Source: Porphyrobacter sp. (GTDB lineage Bacteria > Pseudomonadota > Alphaproteobacteria > Sphingomonadales > Sphingomonadaceae). From it: DNA of 64,000 nt. The stretch spans positions 1-64,000 of the forward strand of contig JAPZUC010000006.1 in assembly GCA_027533455.1 (NCBI GenBank), written 5' to 3'. The notes beneath the pieces are model-generated. The model worked only from the letters and a program-made list of their open reading frames with translations, was not told where the DNA came from and did no database searches. Positions 34,923 through 43,050 of this stretch are shown piece by piece. The position numbers and the translations under genes were made by a program. The first letter of the stretch is position 1, and each line of letters begins with the position of its first letter.

Positions 34923-35573
34923 ATGGGCGACTCCTCACACCATCCCGACGACCGGCTCCACCGCCGGGGCCTGATGTTCATCCTCTCCTCGCCCTCGGGC
35001 GCGGGGAAGACCACGCTGTCGCGGATGCTGCTGGCCAAGGACCCCGAGATCAAGCTCTCGGTCTCGGCCACCACCCGCCCGCCGCGCCCGGGCGAGGTCG
35101 ACGGGGTGCATTACCACTTCGTCAGCCCAGAACGCTTCGCACAGATGGTCGAAGAGGACGATTTCTACGAATGGGCCGAGGTCTTCGGCCACCGCTACGG
35201 CACGCCCAAGGGGATCATCCGCGCCGCGCTGAAGCAGGGGCAGGACTTCCTGTTCGACATCGATTGGCAGGGAACCCAGCAACTTTACCAAAAAGATCAG
35301 CAGGATGTGGTGCGGGTGTTCATCCTGCCCCCCTCGCTCGACGAACTTCACCGCCGCCTGCAAAGCCGCGCCACCGACAGCGCCGAGGTGATCGCCGCCC
35401 GCATGGAGCGCGCCCGGGCCGAGATCAGCCACTGGGACGGCTATGATTACGTCATCATCAATGACGATATCGACGTGTGCTTCGACAAGGTTCACGCGAT
35501 CCTGGAGGCCGAGCGGATGAAGCGCCAGCGCCAGACCGGGCTGATTCCCTTTGTGCGCGGATTGATGGCTTAG
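34923..35573 (+). CDS. gmk: Guanylate kinase
   Basis: The 216-residue P-loop kinase has LMFILSSPSGAGKTTLSRMLL (Walker A), SVSATTRPPRPGEVDGVHYHFVS (GMP-binding), and FDIDWQGTQQL. It phosphorylates GMP/dGMP and is essential for nucleotide metabolism. The start at 34923 includes a short hydrophilic lead (MGDSSHHPDDRLHRRG) that is common in alphaproteobacterial Gmk. An exact parS site lies 29 bases after the stop. Confidence 0.97.
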   Translation: MGDSSHHPDDRLHRRGLMFILSSPSGAGKTTLSRMLLAKDPEIKLSVSATTRPPRPGEVDGVHYHFVSPERFAQMVEEDDFYEWAEVFGHRYGTPKGIIRAALKQGQDFLFDIDWQGTQQLYQKDQQDVVRVFILPPSLDELHRRLQSRATDSAEVIAARMERARAEISHWDGYDYVIINDDIDVCFDKVHAILEAERMKRQRQTGLIPFVRGLMA

Positions 35574-35866
35574 CCGCTTTACCCGCGACAGCCTCCGCGG
35601 CTGTTCCACGTGAAACATTTGCACCGCCTCCCTGCAAAACCTCGCCGCAAACACGGTCCGAAGCCGAGGCAAGGCAGGGCTGGACGTGGTCTAACCCCGG
35701 TCAGGCAGGGTGCAAAGCCAAGTCTGGCTACACCTGACGTGCTGCCGCCCCATCCCCCGCCCGCTCACGCGTGGCTTTCCGGTTGATTTGGCGCAGCTTG
35801 CGCTCCAGGATAGTTCCGAATGCGGTGCCCGGGGGGTATCCCGCGAGGGGCACGCAAAAGGGCACA
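35574..35866. other. Non-coding gap after gmk containing an exact parS site
   Basis: This 293-base interval holds the parS match at 35602-35617 (listed separately) and otherwise GC-rich sequence with no convincing gene. Frames reading through it in either direction lack ribosome binding sites and family resemblance. No clear terminator stem with a T tract was found after gmk. Confidence 0.6.
35602..35617. promoter_or_regulatory. parS centromere-like ParB binding site
   Basis: TGTTCCACGTGAAACA agrees at every position with the bacterial chromosomal parS consensus TGTTNCACGTGAAACA. ParB loads here and spreads, and ParA then moves the origin region. Such sites usually cluster within a fraction of the chromosome around oriC. 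The parAB genes are not in this window. A chance 15-of-15 match in 64 kb is very unlikely. Confidence 0.88.
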
Positions 35867-37528
35867 ATGACGAAAATGCGGAAGGCGGCTGGGGCCGCGG
35901 CACTGGCGCTGGCGATCACCGCGCAATCGGTACGGGCTGACGATTTCACCGCCTGCGACGGCTATAACGCTCCGACCAAGAAGACCGACGGCATGACCGA
36001 AGGCACATGGATGTTCGGCCTTGCCACCGCCACGGTCGATCTGCGCCCCGCCGATATGCGCCTCAGCGAAAAGGGGATCGAAGCCTGCGACCGCGCCCTC
36101 GCCGATTCGCTGCTGCAACCCGATCAATGGCTGCGGCGCGCCAACCTGCAACAGGCCAAGGCGCTCCACGCGATCCAGATCGGCAAGCCGGAACTCGCAC
36201 TCGAGGCCGTCGGCCAGAGCGACGAGACGGGCAAGGCCGATCCCTTCTTCGCTGTCAGCCTCGGCCTCGGCAATCAGGCGATCCGTGCGCTCGCGCTCGG
36301 CGGTCTTGGCCGCAAGGAAGAAGCCCTCGCCGCACTGGAGAAGGTCAGCGCCGCGCGTCCGTGGTCTGCCAGCATCCAGCGGCTTACCACCCTGCTCCAG
36401 TACCGCATCGACGAGCCGACCGCCGAAGCCTCGCTGCGCGCCAATATCGTCCTCGCCCCCGAAAACGCGCGGCTGCTGTATTGGGACGCGATCATGCGGA
36501 CCGATTTCGTTGCGGCGATCGACTATGCGCCGGCGATCACCTGGGATCTGCCCAAGAAGCGCGGCGGATGGGTGATGGATGGCGAGGTGCGCCAGCGGCT
36601 CGAAAAGATCAAGGAACGCGCGGAAGTGACCGGCGCACTCGCTTTCGCCCTGACGCTGGAGGGCCGCACGCAGGAAGCCGCGCTGGTGGTGCAGGAAGCC
36701 TCCGCCGATCTGGCCGAGGCGATGGCCCTTCCCCCGCAGCGTGCCGGCGGCAAGCCGCCCAAGAAAAGGGATATGCAGGACTGGGAAGCGCGCCAGCCCT
36801 ATGCCGAGGCTGGCAAGCTCCAGCTCGAGCTGTGGCAGCAGGCAGCGTCCTTCGTGGAAAGCGTGCCGGGCCGTCCGCCGGAAGTGGCCTTCCATGATTT
36901 CACCAAAAGCCCGTTTGCGCAGCTGCCCATCTTCGCGGCCGTGCTCAAGCGGCTCAACCTGACCACGCCTGAACAGAGCGCCTCGCGCGATGCGGCGGTG
37001 GAGCAGTTCTACAAGGAGCTGGCAGCCGAAAAGCGCCAGGCCATGACGGTCAACAACCGCCAGCTGGCCGAATTGCTGCCGCGCCGCCTGACCGCCAAGA
37101 TGATGCCGGTAATGAAGGCGGCGGGCGACGGCTATTTCCTCAGCGACACCGGCCTGTCGCGCGCGCAGGAAGACAAGAGCGAGATCTGGACAGTCCGCTT
37201 CGTCCACAAGACCGCGCCGATCCACGTGGTGGAGGAACTGGCGGTCTATGGCGCAGCGCTGACGGCCCAGCGCGAGGGCCGCGATAGCCTGGTGATCCTC
37301 TCGCGCCGTTCGGCAGAGCTGACGACCAACATCATCGGGATGTATGGCAGCGACGGCGGATCCTTTGCTTCGGGCTATGAAGCGCAGTTGCGGGTGCGGC
37401 TGGTCAATTCGGCCACTCTGCCGCCCGAACTGGCAGGGATGGAATACCGCGTGTTGTCCGCCAAGACGATCATCGACGACATGGCAGGCCGGGTGAAGGC
37501 GGGCAGCGGGATCACCATCGCCTGGTAA
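35867..37528 (+). CDS. Secreted protein of unknown function with TPR-like helical repeats
   Basis: The 553-residue protein starts with a signal peptide (MTKMRKAAGAAALALAITAQSVRADD). An alpha-helical region with TPR-like pairs follows (for example AIRALALGGLGRKEEALAALEKVSAARPW, near residues 135-165, and GALAFALTLEGRTQEAALVVQEA, near 255-280), then a mixed C-terminal domain ending in beta-like segments. No catalytic motif is recognised. The ATG at 35867 follows AAAAGGGCACA. It is followed after 163 bases by a porin gene, and a periplasmic or envelope role is likely only by its signal peptide. Confidence 0.8.
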   Translation: MTKMRKAAGAAALALAITAQSVRADDFTACDGYNAPTKKTDGMTEGTWMFGLATATVDLRPADMRLSEKGIEACDRALADSLLQPDQWLRRANLQQAKALHAIQIGKPELALEAVGQSDETGKADPFFAVSLGLGNQAIRALALGGLGRKEEALAALEKVSAARPWSASIQRLTTLLQYRIDEPTAEASLRANIVLAPENARLLYWDAIMRTDFVAAIDYAPAITWDLPKKRGGWVMDGEVRQRLEKIKERAEVTGALAFALTLEGRTQEAALVVQEASADLAEAMALPPQRAGGKPPKKRDMQDWEARQPYAEAGKLQLELWQQAASFVESVPGRPPEVAFHDFTKSPFAQLPIFAAVLKRLNLTTPEQSASRDAAVEQFYKELAAEKRQAMTVNNRQLAELLPRRLTAKMMPVMKAAGDGYFLSDTGLSRAQEDKSEIWTVRFVHKTAPIHVVEELAVYGAALTAQREGRDSLVILSRRSAELTTNIIGMYGSDGGSFASGYEAQLRVRLVNSATLPPELAGMEYRVLSAKTIIDDMAGRVKAGSGITIAW

Positions 37529-37579
37529 GGGCAGGCAGCCGCCGGCCAGCGTCCCGACTGGCGGCTGGCCGGGGCTGAT

Positions 37580-37611
37580 GGTCACATTTGATCAAAATTC
37601 GGTCGCATTTG
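37580..37611 (+). promoter_or_regulatory. Direct repeat pair upstream of the porin gene, possible regulator site
   Basis: GGTCACATTTG (37580-37590) and GGTCGCATTTG (37601-37611) are identical at 10 of 11 positions and 21 bases apart, about two helical turns. TGTCACAT overlaps the second copy and resembles a PhoB half-site. The gene downstream encodes a phosphate-selective-type porin, so PhoB control is plausible, but the spacing is not the standard 11-base Pho box. Confidence 0.4.
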
Positions 37612-37691
37612 TCACATCAGTGAAATGTAGCCGACATATTAGCGAGCCATCCGGCTCATCGTGGATGGGCTTTATGCGAGAGCCCGACCTT

Positions 37692-39188
37692 ATGTTCCGC
37701 CAAAACGGCCAAACGGCCATCTCCCTGATTGCTGCAAGCTTTCTGTTTTCTGCCAGCGCCCCCGCCATCGCCCAGAGCATGGCCCCGGCCACGCTGTCCG
37801 AGTCGGGAGAGGCGCGCACGATCGCCGATCTCCAGCGCCAGATTGACGAGCTGAAGGCGATCGTCTCCGCGCTCCAGACACAGCAGGCGACAGCGCCCGC
37901 ACCCGCCGTGGTGGCGATGCCGTCGCCCGCCCCGGGTACGCCAGCCATGGCTGTCACGAACACCGCCCAGTCCCCCGCCGCGGGCGCGCCCATCACTCCG
38001 GCCCAGCTCGCCGCCGCGCCTTCGCCCGCCAAGCCCAAGGCGAAGGCATGGTACGAAAAGCTGCGCCTGCGCGGCTACACCCAGATGCGCTTCAACCAGA
38101 TCGTCTCGGGCGATGCCAATGCCCCGGCGGGCATTTCGCGCCTGCGCACCATCGGTGATGGCGAAGTGCGGCCCGACAACAATTTCAGCTTCCGCCGGAT
38201 GCGCTTGATCCTTCAGGGCGATGTGAACGACCACCTTTCGCTCTACTTCCAGCCCGATTTTGCCGCCGCGGTCTCGAACCAGTCGGCGGGCGAACGGCGC
38301 GAGGGCACGGTTTCGCTGCGCGACATGTATGCGGACGTCTTCCCGTTTGACGACAAGTCCTTCCGCATCCGTCTGGGCCAGTCGAAGGTGCCCTTCGGCT
38401 GGGAAAACCTCCAGTCTTCGTCAAACCGTCTCGCGCTTGATCGTACCGATGCGATCAACTCCGCGGCGTCGGGCGAGCGCGACCTTGGCGTCGTCGCCTA
38501 TTACACGCCGCCCAAGGTGCAGAAAATCTGGGACCGCCTTTCGGCCGACGGGCAGAAGCTGTTCGGCAGTTACGGTGCCTTTGGCTTCGGCGCGTTCAAT
38601 GGTCAGGGTCTGAACCGCACCGAGGGCAATGACGGCGTGATGCTGGTGGGTCTTGCGACCTGGCCCTTCGAACTCGACGGCCTCGGGCTCGATGGCCAGG
38701 TGTTCGAAATCGGCGGGTCGGTGATGCACAATCGCATCCGCTCCGAAATCCGCACCGGCGGCCTCAGCGCCGCGAGCTACAAGGACGAACGCGCCGGGAT
38801 CCACGCGATCCTCTACCCCCAACCGATCGGCGTGCAGGCAGAGTGGAACTGGGGCACCGGCCCCGAATTCGTGCCCGCCACCGGCCGGATCGAGGAACGT
38901 CCGCTCGACGGCGGCTATGTGCAGGTGATGGGAAAGATCGACAAGTCGCCGATCGGCCCGTTCTATCCCTTCGCCCGCTGGCAGTATTACCGCGGCGGCT
39001 TCAAGGCTGCGATCAATTCGCCGCGGCTGGAGACCGAGGAACTGGAGCTGGGCTTCGAATTCCAGCTCGATTCCGCGCTGGAAATCACCACCACCTATGG
39101 TTTTGCGAAACGCAAGGAGGCCGACGAGCGTCGCTTCGGACAGGCCGAGGGGCAGATCCTGCGCGTGCAGGCGCAGTGGAATTATTGA
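37692..39188 (+). CDS. Outer-membrane porin of the OprO/OprP family
   Basis: The 498-residue protein has a signal peptide (MFRQNGQTAISLIAASFLFSASAPAIAQ), a short coiled-coil (ADLQRQIDELKAIVSALQTQQ, near residues 42-62), an Ala/Pro linker, and a 16-strand-type barrel starting LRLRGYTQMRFN, with the family block RIRLGQSKVPFGWENLQSSSNRLALDR and a C-terminal strand ending QAQWNY. The family includes phosphate and polyphosphate porins; other members have broader substrates. The ATG at 37692 gives the best signal peptide; in-frame codons upstream to 37578 cross the putative promoter. Confidence 0.9.
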   Translation: MFRQNGQTAISLIAASFLFSASAPAIAQSMAPATLSESGEARTIADLQRQIDELKAIVSALQTQQATAPAPAVVAMPSPAPGTPAMAVTNTAQSPAAGAPITPAQLAAAPSPAKPKAKAWYEKLRLRGYTQMRFNQIVSGDANAPAGISRLRTIGDGEVRPDNNFSFRRMRLILQGDVNDHLSLYFQPDFAAAVSNQSAGERREGTVSLRDMYADVFPFDDKSFRIRLGQSKVPFGWENLQSSSNRLALDRTDAINSAASGERDLGVVAYYTPPKVQKIWDRLSADGQKLFGSYGAFGFGAFNGQGLNRTEGNDGVMLVGLATWPFELDGLGLDGQVFEIGGSVMHNRIRSEIRTGGLSAASYKDERAGIHAILYPQPIGVQAEWNWGTGPEFVPATGRIEERPLDGGYVQVMGKIDKSPIGPFYPFARWQYYRGGFKAAINSPRLETEELELGFEFQLDSALEITTTYGFAKRKEADERRFGQAEGQILRVQAQWNY

Positions 39189-39227
39189 GGCAGAACTCCT
39201 GATTTGATGCCGCTGCCGGGGTGAAAT

Positions 39228-39398
39228 TCACTCCGGCGGCAGCTCGTCCGGCCCGCGCCCGGGCTCGTCGAAATCGGGCGAGGTCGGTTCGGTTTCAGGC
39301 GGCGTTGGCGAGTCTGGCTCGGTTGGCGGCGGCGGGGTTTCGATCGGCGGCGCGGCGGGCTCGACGATGTCGGGGTTCGGCGTGGGGATGGTAGCCAT
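39228..39398 (-). CDS. Small proline/glutamate-rich protein (56 residues)
   Basis: Read on the minus strand from ATG 39398, this frame gives MATIPTPNPDIVEPAAPPIE followed by PP/TEP/SPD repeats and ends GPDELPPE. About a third of the residues are proline, and the protein is acidic with no predicted structure. GGAAGGA lies 8 bases before the ATG, a strong ribosome binding site. Small proteins starting MATxPxPNPD occur widely in sphingomonads, with unknown role. The frame that overlaps it in another register (Arg-rich) is a shadow. Confidence 0.7.
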   Translation of the reverse strand: MATIPTPNPDIVEPAAPPIETPPPPTEPDSPTPPETEPTSPDFDEPGRGPDELPPE

Positions 39399-39514
39399 TG
39401 GTGGTCCTTCCGCTTTGACGGTGGAGCATTATACCCCATCCCGGCGGCAAGTGTCCTCCCGGTTTGCACCGCTCACCCCTCGCCCGCGCCGCTCCAACCC
39501 TTGGCGCGGGATGC

Positions 39515-39549
39515 AAAAAGGGCCGCCGGATCGCTCCGGCGGCCCTTTT
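39515..39549. terminator. Bidirectional intrinsic terminator
   Basis: AAAAGGGCCGCCGGA (39515-39529) pairs perfectly with TCCGGCGGCCCTTTT (39534-39548), giving a 15-bp stem with a four-base loop, U-rich on both strands. It ends the leftward SDR gene (stop at 39568) and could also stop rightward transcription from the porin gene. Confidence 0.9.
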
Positions 39550-39567
39550 GCTTGGCCCCTTGGCGGA

Positions 39568-40377
39568 TCAGTGCCCGCCCGAGGGGTCCGCAAAGTGGTT
39601 GGGCAGCAGCGCGTTGACCACGCCGCCATCGACCGTCAGCGTCTCGCCCACGACATAATCGCCCGCGCGGCTGCACAGGTAGATCGCGGCAGCTGCCATG
39701 TCCTCGGCGGTGCCGATGCGCTTGGCCGGGATACCCGAGGCGCTCGTGTCCGGTGCGTCCTTGGCTGCCTTGTTCATCTCGGACGGGAAGGCGCCCGGTG
39801 CGATCGAGGAGACCACGATATTGTCCTGGATCAGCCGCGCGGCCATGCGGCGGGTCAGCTGGATCACCGCGGCCTTCGACGCCTGATAGGCATAGGTTTC
39901 CCACGGATTGATCCGCTGCCCATCGATCGAGGACACATGGATCACCTTGGCTGGATGCCCCTGCTTGCCGCCCGCGACCAGCAGATCGTGCAGCTTCTGG
40001 GTGAGGAAGAACGGCGTCTTGACGTTGAGGTCCATCGTCCGGTGCCAGCCGGCCTCGGAGAACTCGAGATAGGGCTGGCCCCAGGCCGCGCCTGCGTTGT
40101 TGATGAGGATATCGAGGTGGCTCTCGCGCGCCTTCAGCTCATTCGCGAGGCTCACCATGCCGTCCATCTGGCTGAGGTCGGCGGGGATGCCGATCACGCG
40201 GTCCGCGCCGAATTCGTCGATGGTCGCCTGCATCTGATCGAGCTTGCGCGCCGAGATGTAGACCCGCGCACAGCCTGCCGCGAGCAGGCCTTCGACGAAC
40301 ATCTTGCCGATCCCGCGCGAACCGCCGGTGACGAGGGCAACACGCCCTTCGAGGCTGAAAAGTGATTGAATGTCCAT
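39568..40377 (-). CDS. Short-chain dehydrogenase/reductase
   Basis: The 269-residue classical SDR has ALVTGGSRGIGKMF (nucleotide binding), INNAGAAWG, the catalytic Ser in VSSIDGQ and the YxxxK motif in YAYQASKAAV, and ends with ETLTVDGGVVNALLPNHFADP. It is probably an NADP-dependent 3-oxoacyl or hydroxy compound reductase; the cluster of acyl-CoA dehydrogenases next door suggests a beta-oxidation-type pathway. It starts 4 bases after the acyl-CoA dehydrogenase stop, so the two are co-transcribed. Confidence 0.92.
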   Translation of the reverse strand: MDIQSLFSLEGRVALVTGGSRGIGKMFVEGLLAAGCARVYISARKLDQMQATIDEFGADRVIGIPADLSQMDGMVSLANELKARESHLDILINNAGAAWGQPYLEFSEAGWHRTMDLNVKTPFFLTQKLHDLLVAGGKQGHPAKVIHVSSIDGQRINPWETYAYQASKAAVIQLTRRMAARLIQDNIVVSSIAPGAFPSEMNKAAKDAPDTSASGIPAKRIGTAEDMAAAAIYLCSRAGDYVVGETLTVDGGVVNALLPNHFADPSGGH

Positions 40378-40381
40378 GTGA

Positions 40382-41521
40382 TCAGTACCCGCTCAGTTCG
40401 GCCACGCGGTTGGCGTGGAAATGGGCATCGCCCAGGAATTCGGCCAAGGCGCGGTCGCGCTTCATGTAGAGGCCGATGTCGTATTCGTCGGTCATGCCGA
40501 TGCCGCCGTGCATCTGCACGCCTTCCTGCACCGCAAGGCGCGCGGTCTTGGCGACCTTGGCCTTGGCAACGCTCGCCATCAGTTCGGCATGGGCAGAACC
40601 GCCATCGAGCAGCTGCTGCGCCTTGATGGTCGCCGCGCGGGCGATCTCGACCTCGGAATAGAGGTGGCTGGTGCGGTGCTGGAGCGCCTGGAACTCGCCG
40701 ATCAGACGCCCGAACTGCTTGCGCTGCTTGAGGTAATCGACGGTCATGTCCATCGCGCCCCTCGCCACGCCGACGCCCTCCGCCGCCGCACCGACGCGCC
40801 CGGCCAGCAGCATGGCATCGAGCACGGCGCGCCCGCCATCGATCTCGCCGATCACGGCATCACCGTCCAGCTCGACCGCATCGAACTTCGTGTGGGTCGC
40901 CATCGAGCTATCGACCAGACGCACCGCTTCATGGCTCATGCCCGCCGCATCCTTGGGGACGGCGAAGAGGGTGATCCCGTCGGCATCTTCGTCAGAGCCG
41001 GACGTGCGCGCCGCGACGACAATCATGTCGGAACTGCTGCCGTGGATGACGAAGCTTTTGGAGCCGCTCAGCTTGAAGCCATTGCCCGATTTCTCGGCGC
41101 GGGTGGTGATGCGCGAGGGGCGGTGCTTGGCGGTCTCGTCGATCGCGACAGCAAATACAGAGTCACCCGCGATCAGGCCGGGCAGGTAGCGGCCCTTCAG
41201 ATCGTTCGAACCATGCTTCAGCGCGGTCGCTGCCAGCACGGAGGAGGTCAGGAACGGCGAAGGCGTCAGGTTGCGGCCGATTTCTTCCAGCACGATCCCC
41301 GCCTCGACATGGCCCATGCCGAGCCCGCCGTCGGCTTCCTCCACCAGCATGCCGGTGAAGCCCATCTCGGCCATCTGCTTCCACAGGCCGTGGCCGAAGC
41401 CGTCCTTGCAATTGCGGTCACGCCAGTGGCGCAGCTGCTTGGCGATATTGCCTTCCTCGGCGATGAAGCCGCGCGCCGTGTTGGCGAGCATCGCCTGATC
41501 TTCGTTGTGATACAGGGGCAT
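40382..41521 (-). CDS. Acyl-CoA dehydrogenase (small-subunit type of a heteromeric pair)
   Basis: The 379-residue flavoprotein has the ACAD layout: N-terminal helical domain, middle beta domain, and a C-terminal helical domain with GVQMHGGIGMTDEYDIGLYMKRDRA. It oxidises acyl-CoA thioesters to enoyl-CoA with FAD. It lacks the usual SEPxxGSD block in the middle domain that the neighbouring 397-residue ACAD has. Such divergent pairs form alpha2beta2 FadE enzymes in sterol and side-chain degradation of actinobacteria and proteobacteria; that inference is from arrangement only. Confidence 0.9.
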   Translation of the reverse strand: MPLYHNEDQAMLANTARGFIAEEGNIAKQLRHWRDRNCKDGFGHGLWKQMAEMGFTGMLVEEADGGLGMGHVEAGIVLEEIGRNLTPSPFLTSSVLAATALKHGSNDLKGRYLPGLIAGDSVFAVAIDETAKHRPSRITTRAEKSGNGFKLSGSKSFVIHGSSSDMIVVAARTSGSDEDADGITLFAVPKDAAGMSHEAVRLVDSSMATHTKFDAVELDGDAVIGEIDGGRAVLDAMLLAGRVGAAAEGVGVARGAMDMTVDYLKQRKQFGRLIGEFQALQHRTSHLYSEVEIARAATIKAQQLLDGGSAHAELMASVAKAKVAKTARLAVQEGVQMHGGIGMTDEYDIGLYMKRDRALAEFLGDAHFHANRVAELSGY

Positions 41522-41552
41522 TGGTTTTTCACTCTCCCGAATTCTTCATCCC

Positions 41553-41636
41553 CCCACCCCGGGCTTGACCCGGGGCCCCGCTTTCTTGCCAATGGCATGA
41601 AGGAAGCCGGGTCCCGGGTCAGGCCCGGGACGGGGT
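41553..41636. repeat. Large palindromic intergenic repeat
   Basis: Two arms of about 36 bases (41553-41588 and 41601-41636) are complementary with roughly six mismatches. Each contains CCCGGGYxTGACCCGGG-like sequence, so the element also has dyads inside each arm. It lies between the two acyl-CoA dehydrogenase genes transcribed on the minus strand. Elements built on CCGGGCTTGACCCGGG recur in alphaproteobacterial genomes. It could fold into an mRNA-stabilising hairpin. Confidence 0.75.
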
Positions 41637-41648
41637 TGGTTATGGTTC

Positions 41649-42842
41649 TTAGGCCCCCGGCAGGTCGAGGATGCGCTTGGCGATGACGTTGAGCATCACC
41701 TCGCTGGTGCCGCCCTCGATCGAGTTCGCTTTGGTCCGCAGCCAGCTTTTCGAAGGCTTTCCGCCCTCGGTCGCTTCGCTTTCCCATTCCAGTGCGCGGC
41801 TGCCGCCGACCGCCATCACCAGTTCGTGGCGACGTTTGTTCAGCTCGGTGCCGGCATATTTCATCATGTTCGGCTGCGCGGGGTGCGCCTTGCCGACCTT
41901 GATCTCGTCGAGGAACTTCTCCCCCATCGCGGCATAGGCCAGCGCATCGACATCGAAATTCGCCAGCTCGGCGCGCAGCACCGGGTCGATCTCGTCGCCA
42001 AGCTTGGCGGCATGGCGCTTCATCGCCGCGCCGATCGCCGCAGCCCGCTCGCCGCCGTCCGCGCCCGAGATCATCTCGCGCTCGTGGCCCAGCAGATACT
42101 TCGCCACGTCCCAGCCGCGGTTGATCGTGCCCACCTGAGCGGGGCAATCATCGCCATAGGACTTGGGCACGGCGACATTGTCGAAGAAGGTTTCGCAGAA
42201 GGGCGAGGAGCCGCTGATCAGCTTGATCGGCTTGGTGGTAACGCCTTCGGATGCCATGTCGAACAGCATGAAGGTGATGCCCTGATACTTGTCGGCCTTG
42301 TCGGTGCGGACGAGGCAGAAGATCCAGTCGGCGTGGTCGGCGTAGGAGGTCCAGATCTTCTGGCCGTTGACGACCCAGTGATCGCCCTTGTCCTCGCCGA
42401 AAGTCTGAAGGCTTACGAGGTCCGAGCCTGAGCCCGGCTCCGAATATCCCTGGCACCAGCGGATTTCGCCGCGCGCGATCTCGTTCAGGAAGCGCTGCTT
42501 CTGGCCTTCGGTGCCGAAATGCAGCAGCGCCGGGCCGAGCATCCAGATGCCGAAGGAGCTCAAGGGCGGACGCGCATTGATGCGGCCCATTTCCTCGCGC
42601 AGCACCTTAGCTTCGGCCGCAGTGAGACCAGCGCCGCCATAGGCCTTGGGCCACATCGGCACGGTGTAGCCCAAGGCGATGCAGGCTTCGAGCCACGCCT
42701 TTTGCGCATCGTTCTTGAAGGTGGCGTTGCGGCCGCCCCAGTAGATATCGTCCTCGCCGCGCACCGGCTCGCGCATTTCGGGCGGGCAGTTGGCTTCCAG
42801 CCAGGCGCGGGTTTCGGTGCGGAAATTCTCAAGATCGGGCAT
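41649..42842 (-). CDS. Acyl-CoA dehydrogenase (large-subunit type)
   Basis: The 397-residue protein has WPKAYGGAGLTAAEAKVLREE, the flavin-binding block GYSEPGSGSDLVSLQTFGEDKGDHWVVNGQKIWTSYADHADWIF, and the C-terminal GGTSEVMLNVIAKRILDLPG. It dehydrogenates acyl-CoA, transferring electrons to ETF. With the 379-residue partner downstream it probably forms a heteromeric enzyme. The MFS transporter diverges from it across 208 bases. Confidence 0.94.
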   Translation of the reverse strand: MPDLENFRTETRAWLEANCPPEMREPVRGEDDIYWGGRNATFKNDAQKAWLEACIALGYTVPMWPKAYGGAGLTAAEAKVLREEMGRINARPPLSSFGIWMLGPALLHFGTEGQKQRFLNEIARGEIRWCQGYSEPGSGSDLVSLQTFGEDKGDHWVVNGQKIWTSYADHADWIFCLVRTDKADKYQGITFMLFDMASEGVTTKPIKLISGSSPFCETFFDNVAVPKSYGDDCPAQVGTINRGWDVAKYLLGHEREMISGADGGERAAAIGAAMKRHAAKLGDEIDPVLRAELANFDVDALAYAAMGEKFLDEIKVGKAHPAQPNMMKYAGTELNKRRHELVMAVGGSRALEWESEATEGGKPSKSWLRTKANSIEGGTSEVMLNVIAKRILDLPGA

Positions 42843-43050
42843 GCCGACTCTCCTCTCTCGTCTCTTACTTGACGCTTACGTTAGGAGCATTTCGAGGGCG
42901 GCTGCAAGGGTTCATCGTCAGGCGAGCAATGCCGTAGCGTCATGCGCAGCGCGATTGACGAGTGGCCCAATCGGTCTAGGTTCGAAACGGAACTGGGAGA
43001 GAGAATTTGGCCGGATTCGGCAAGTCGCCATGCTGCAAAGGCAGGCGCGG

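Noticed and set aside
35765..37585. 606-codon minus-strand frame opposite the secreted TPR-like protein
   Set aside because: The plus-strand frame has a signal peptide, a ribosome binding site and normal codon use, while the minus frame lacks all three.
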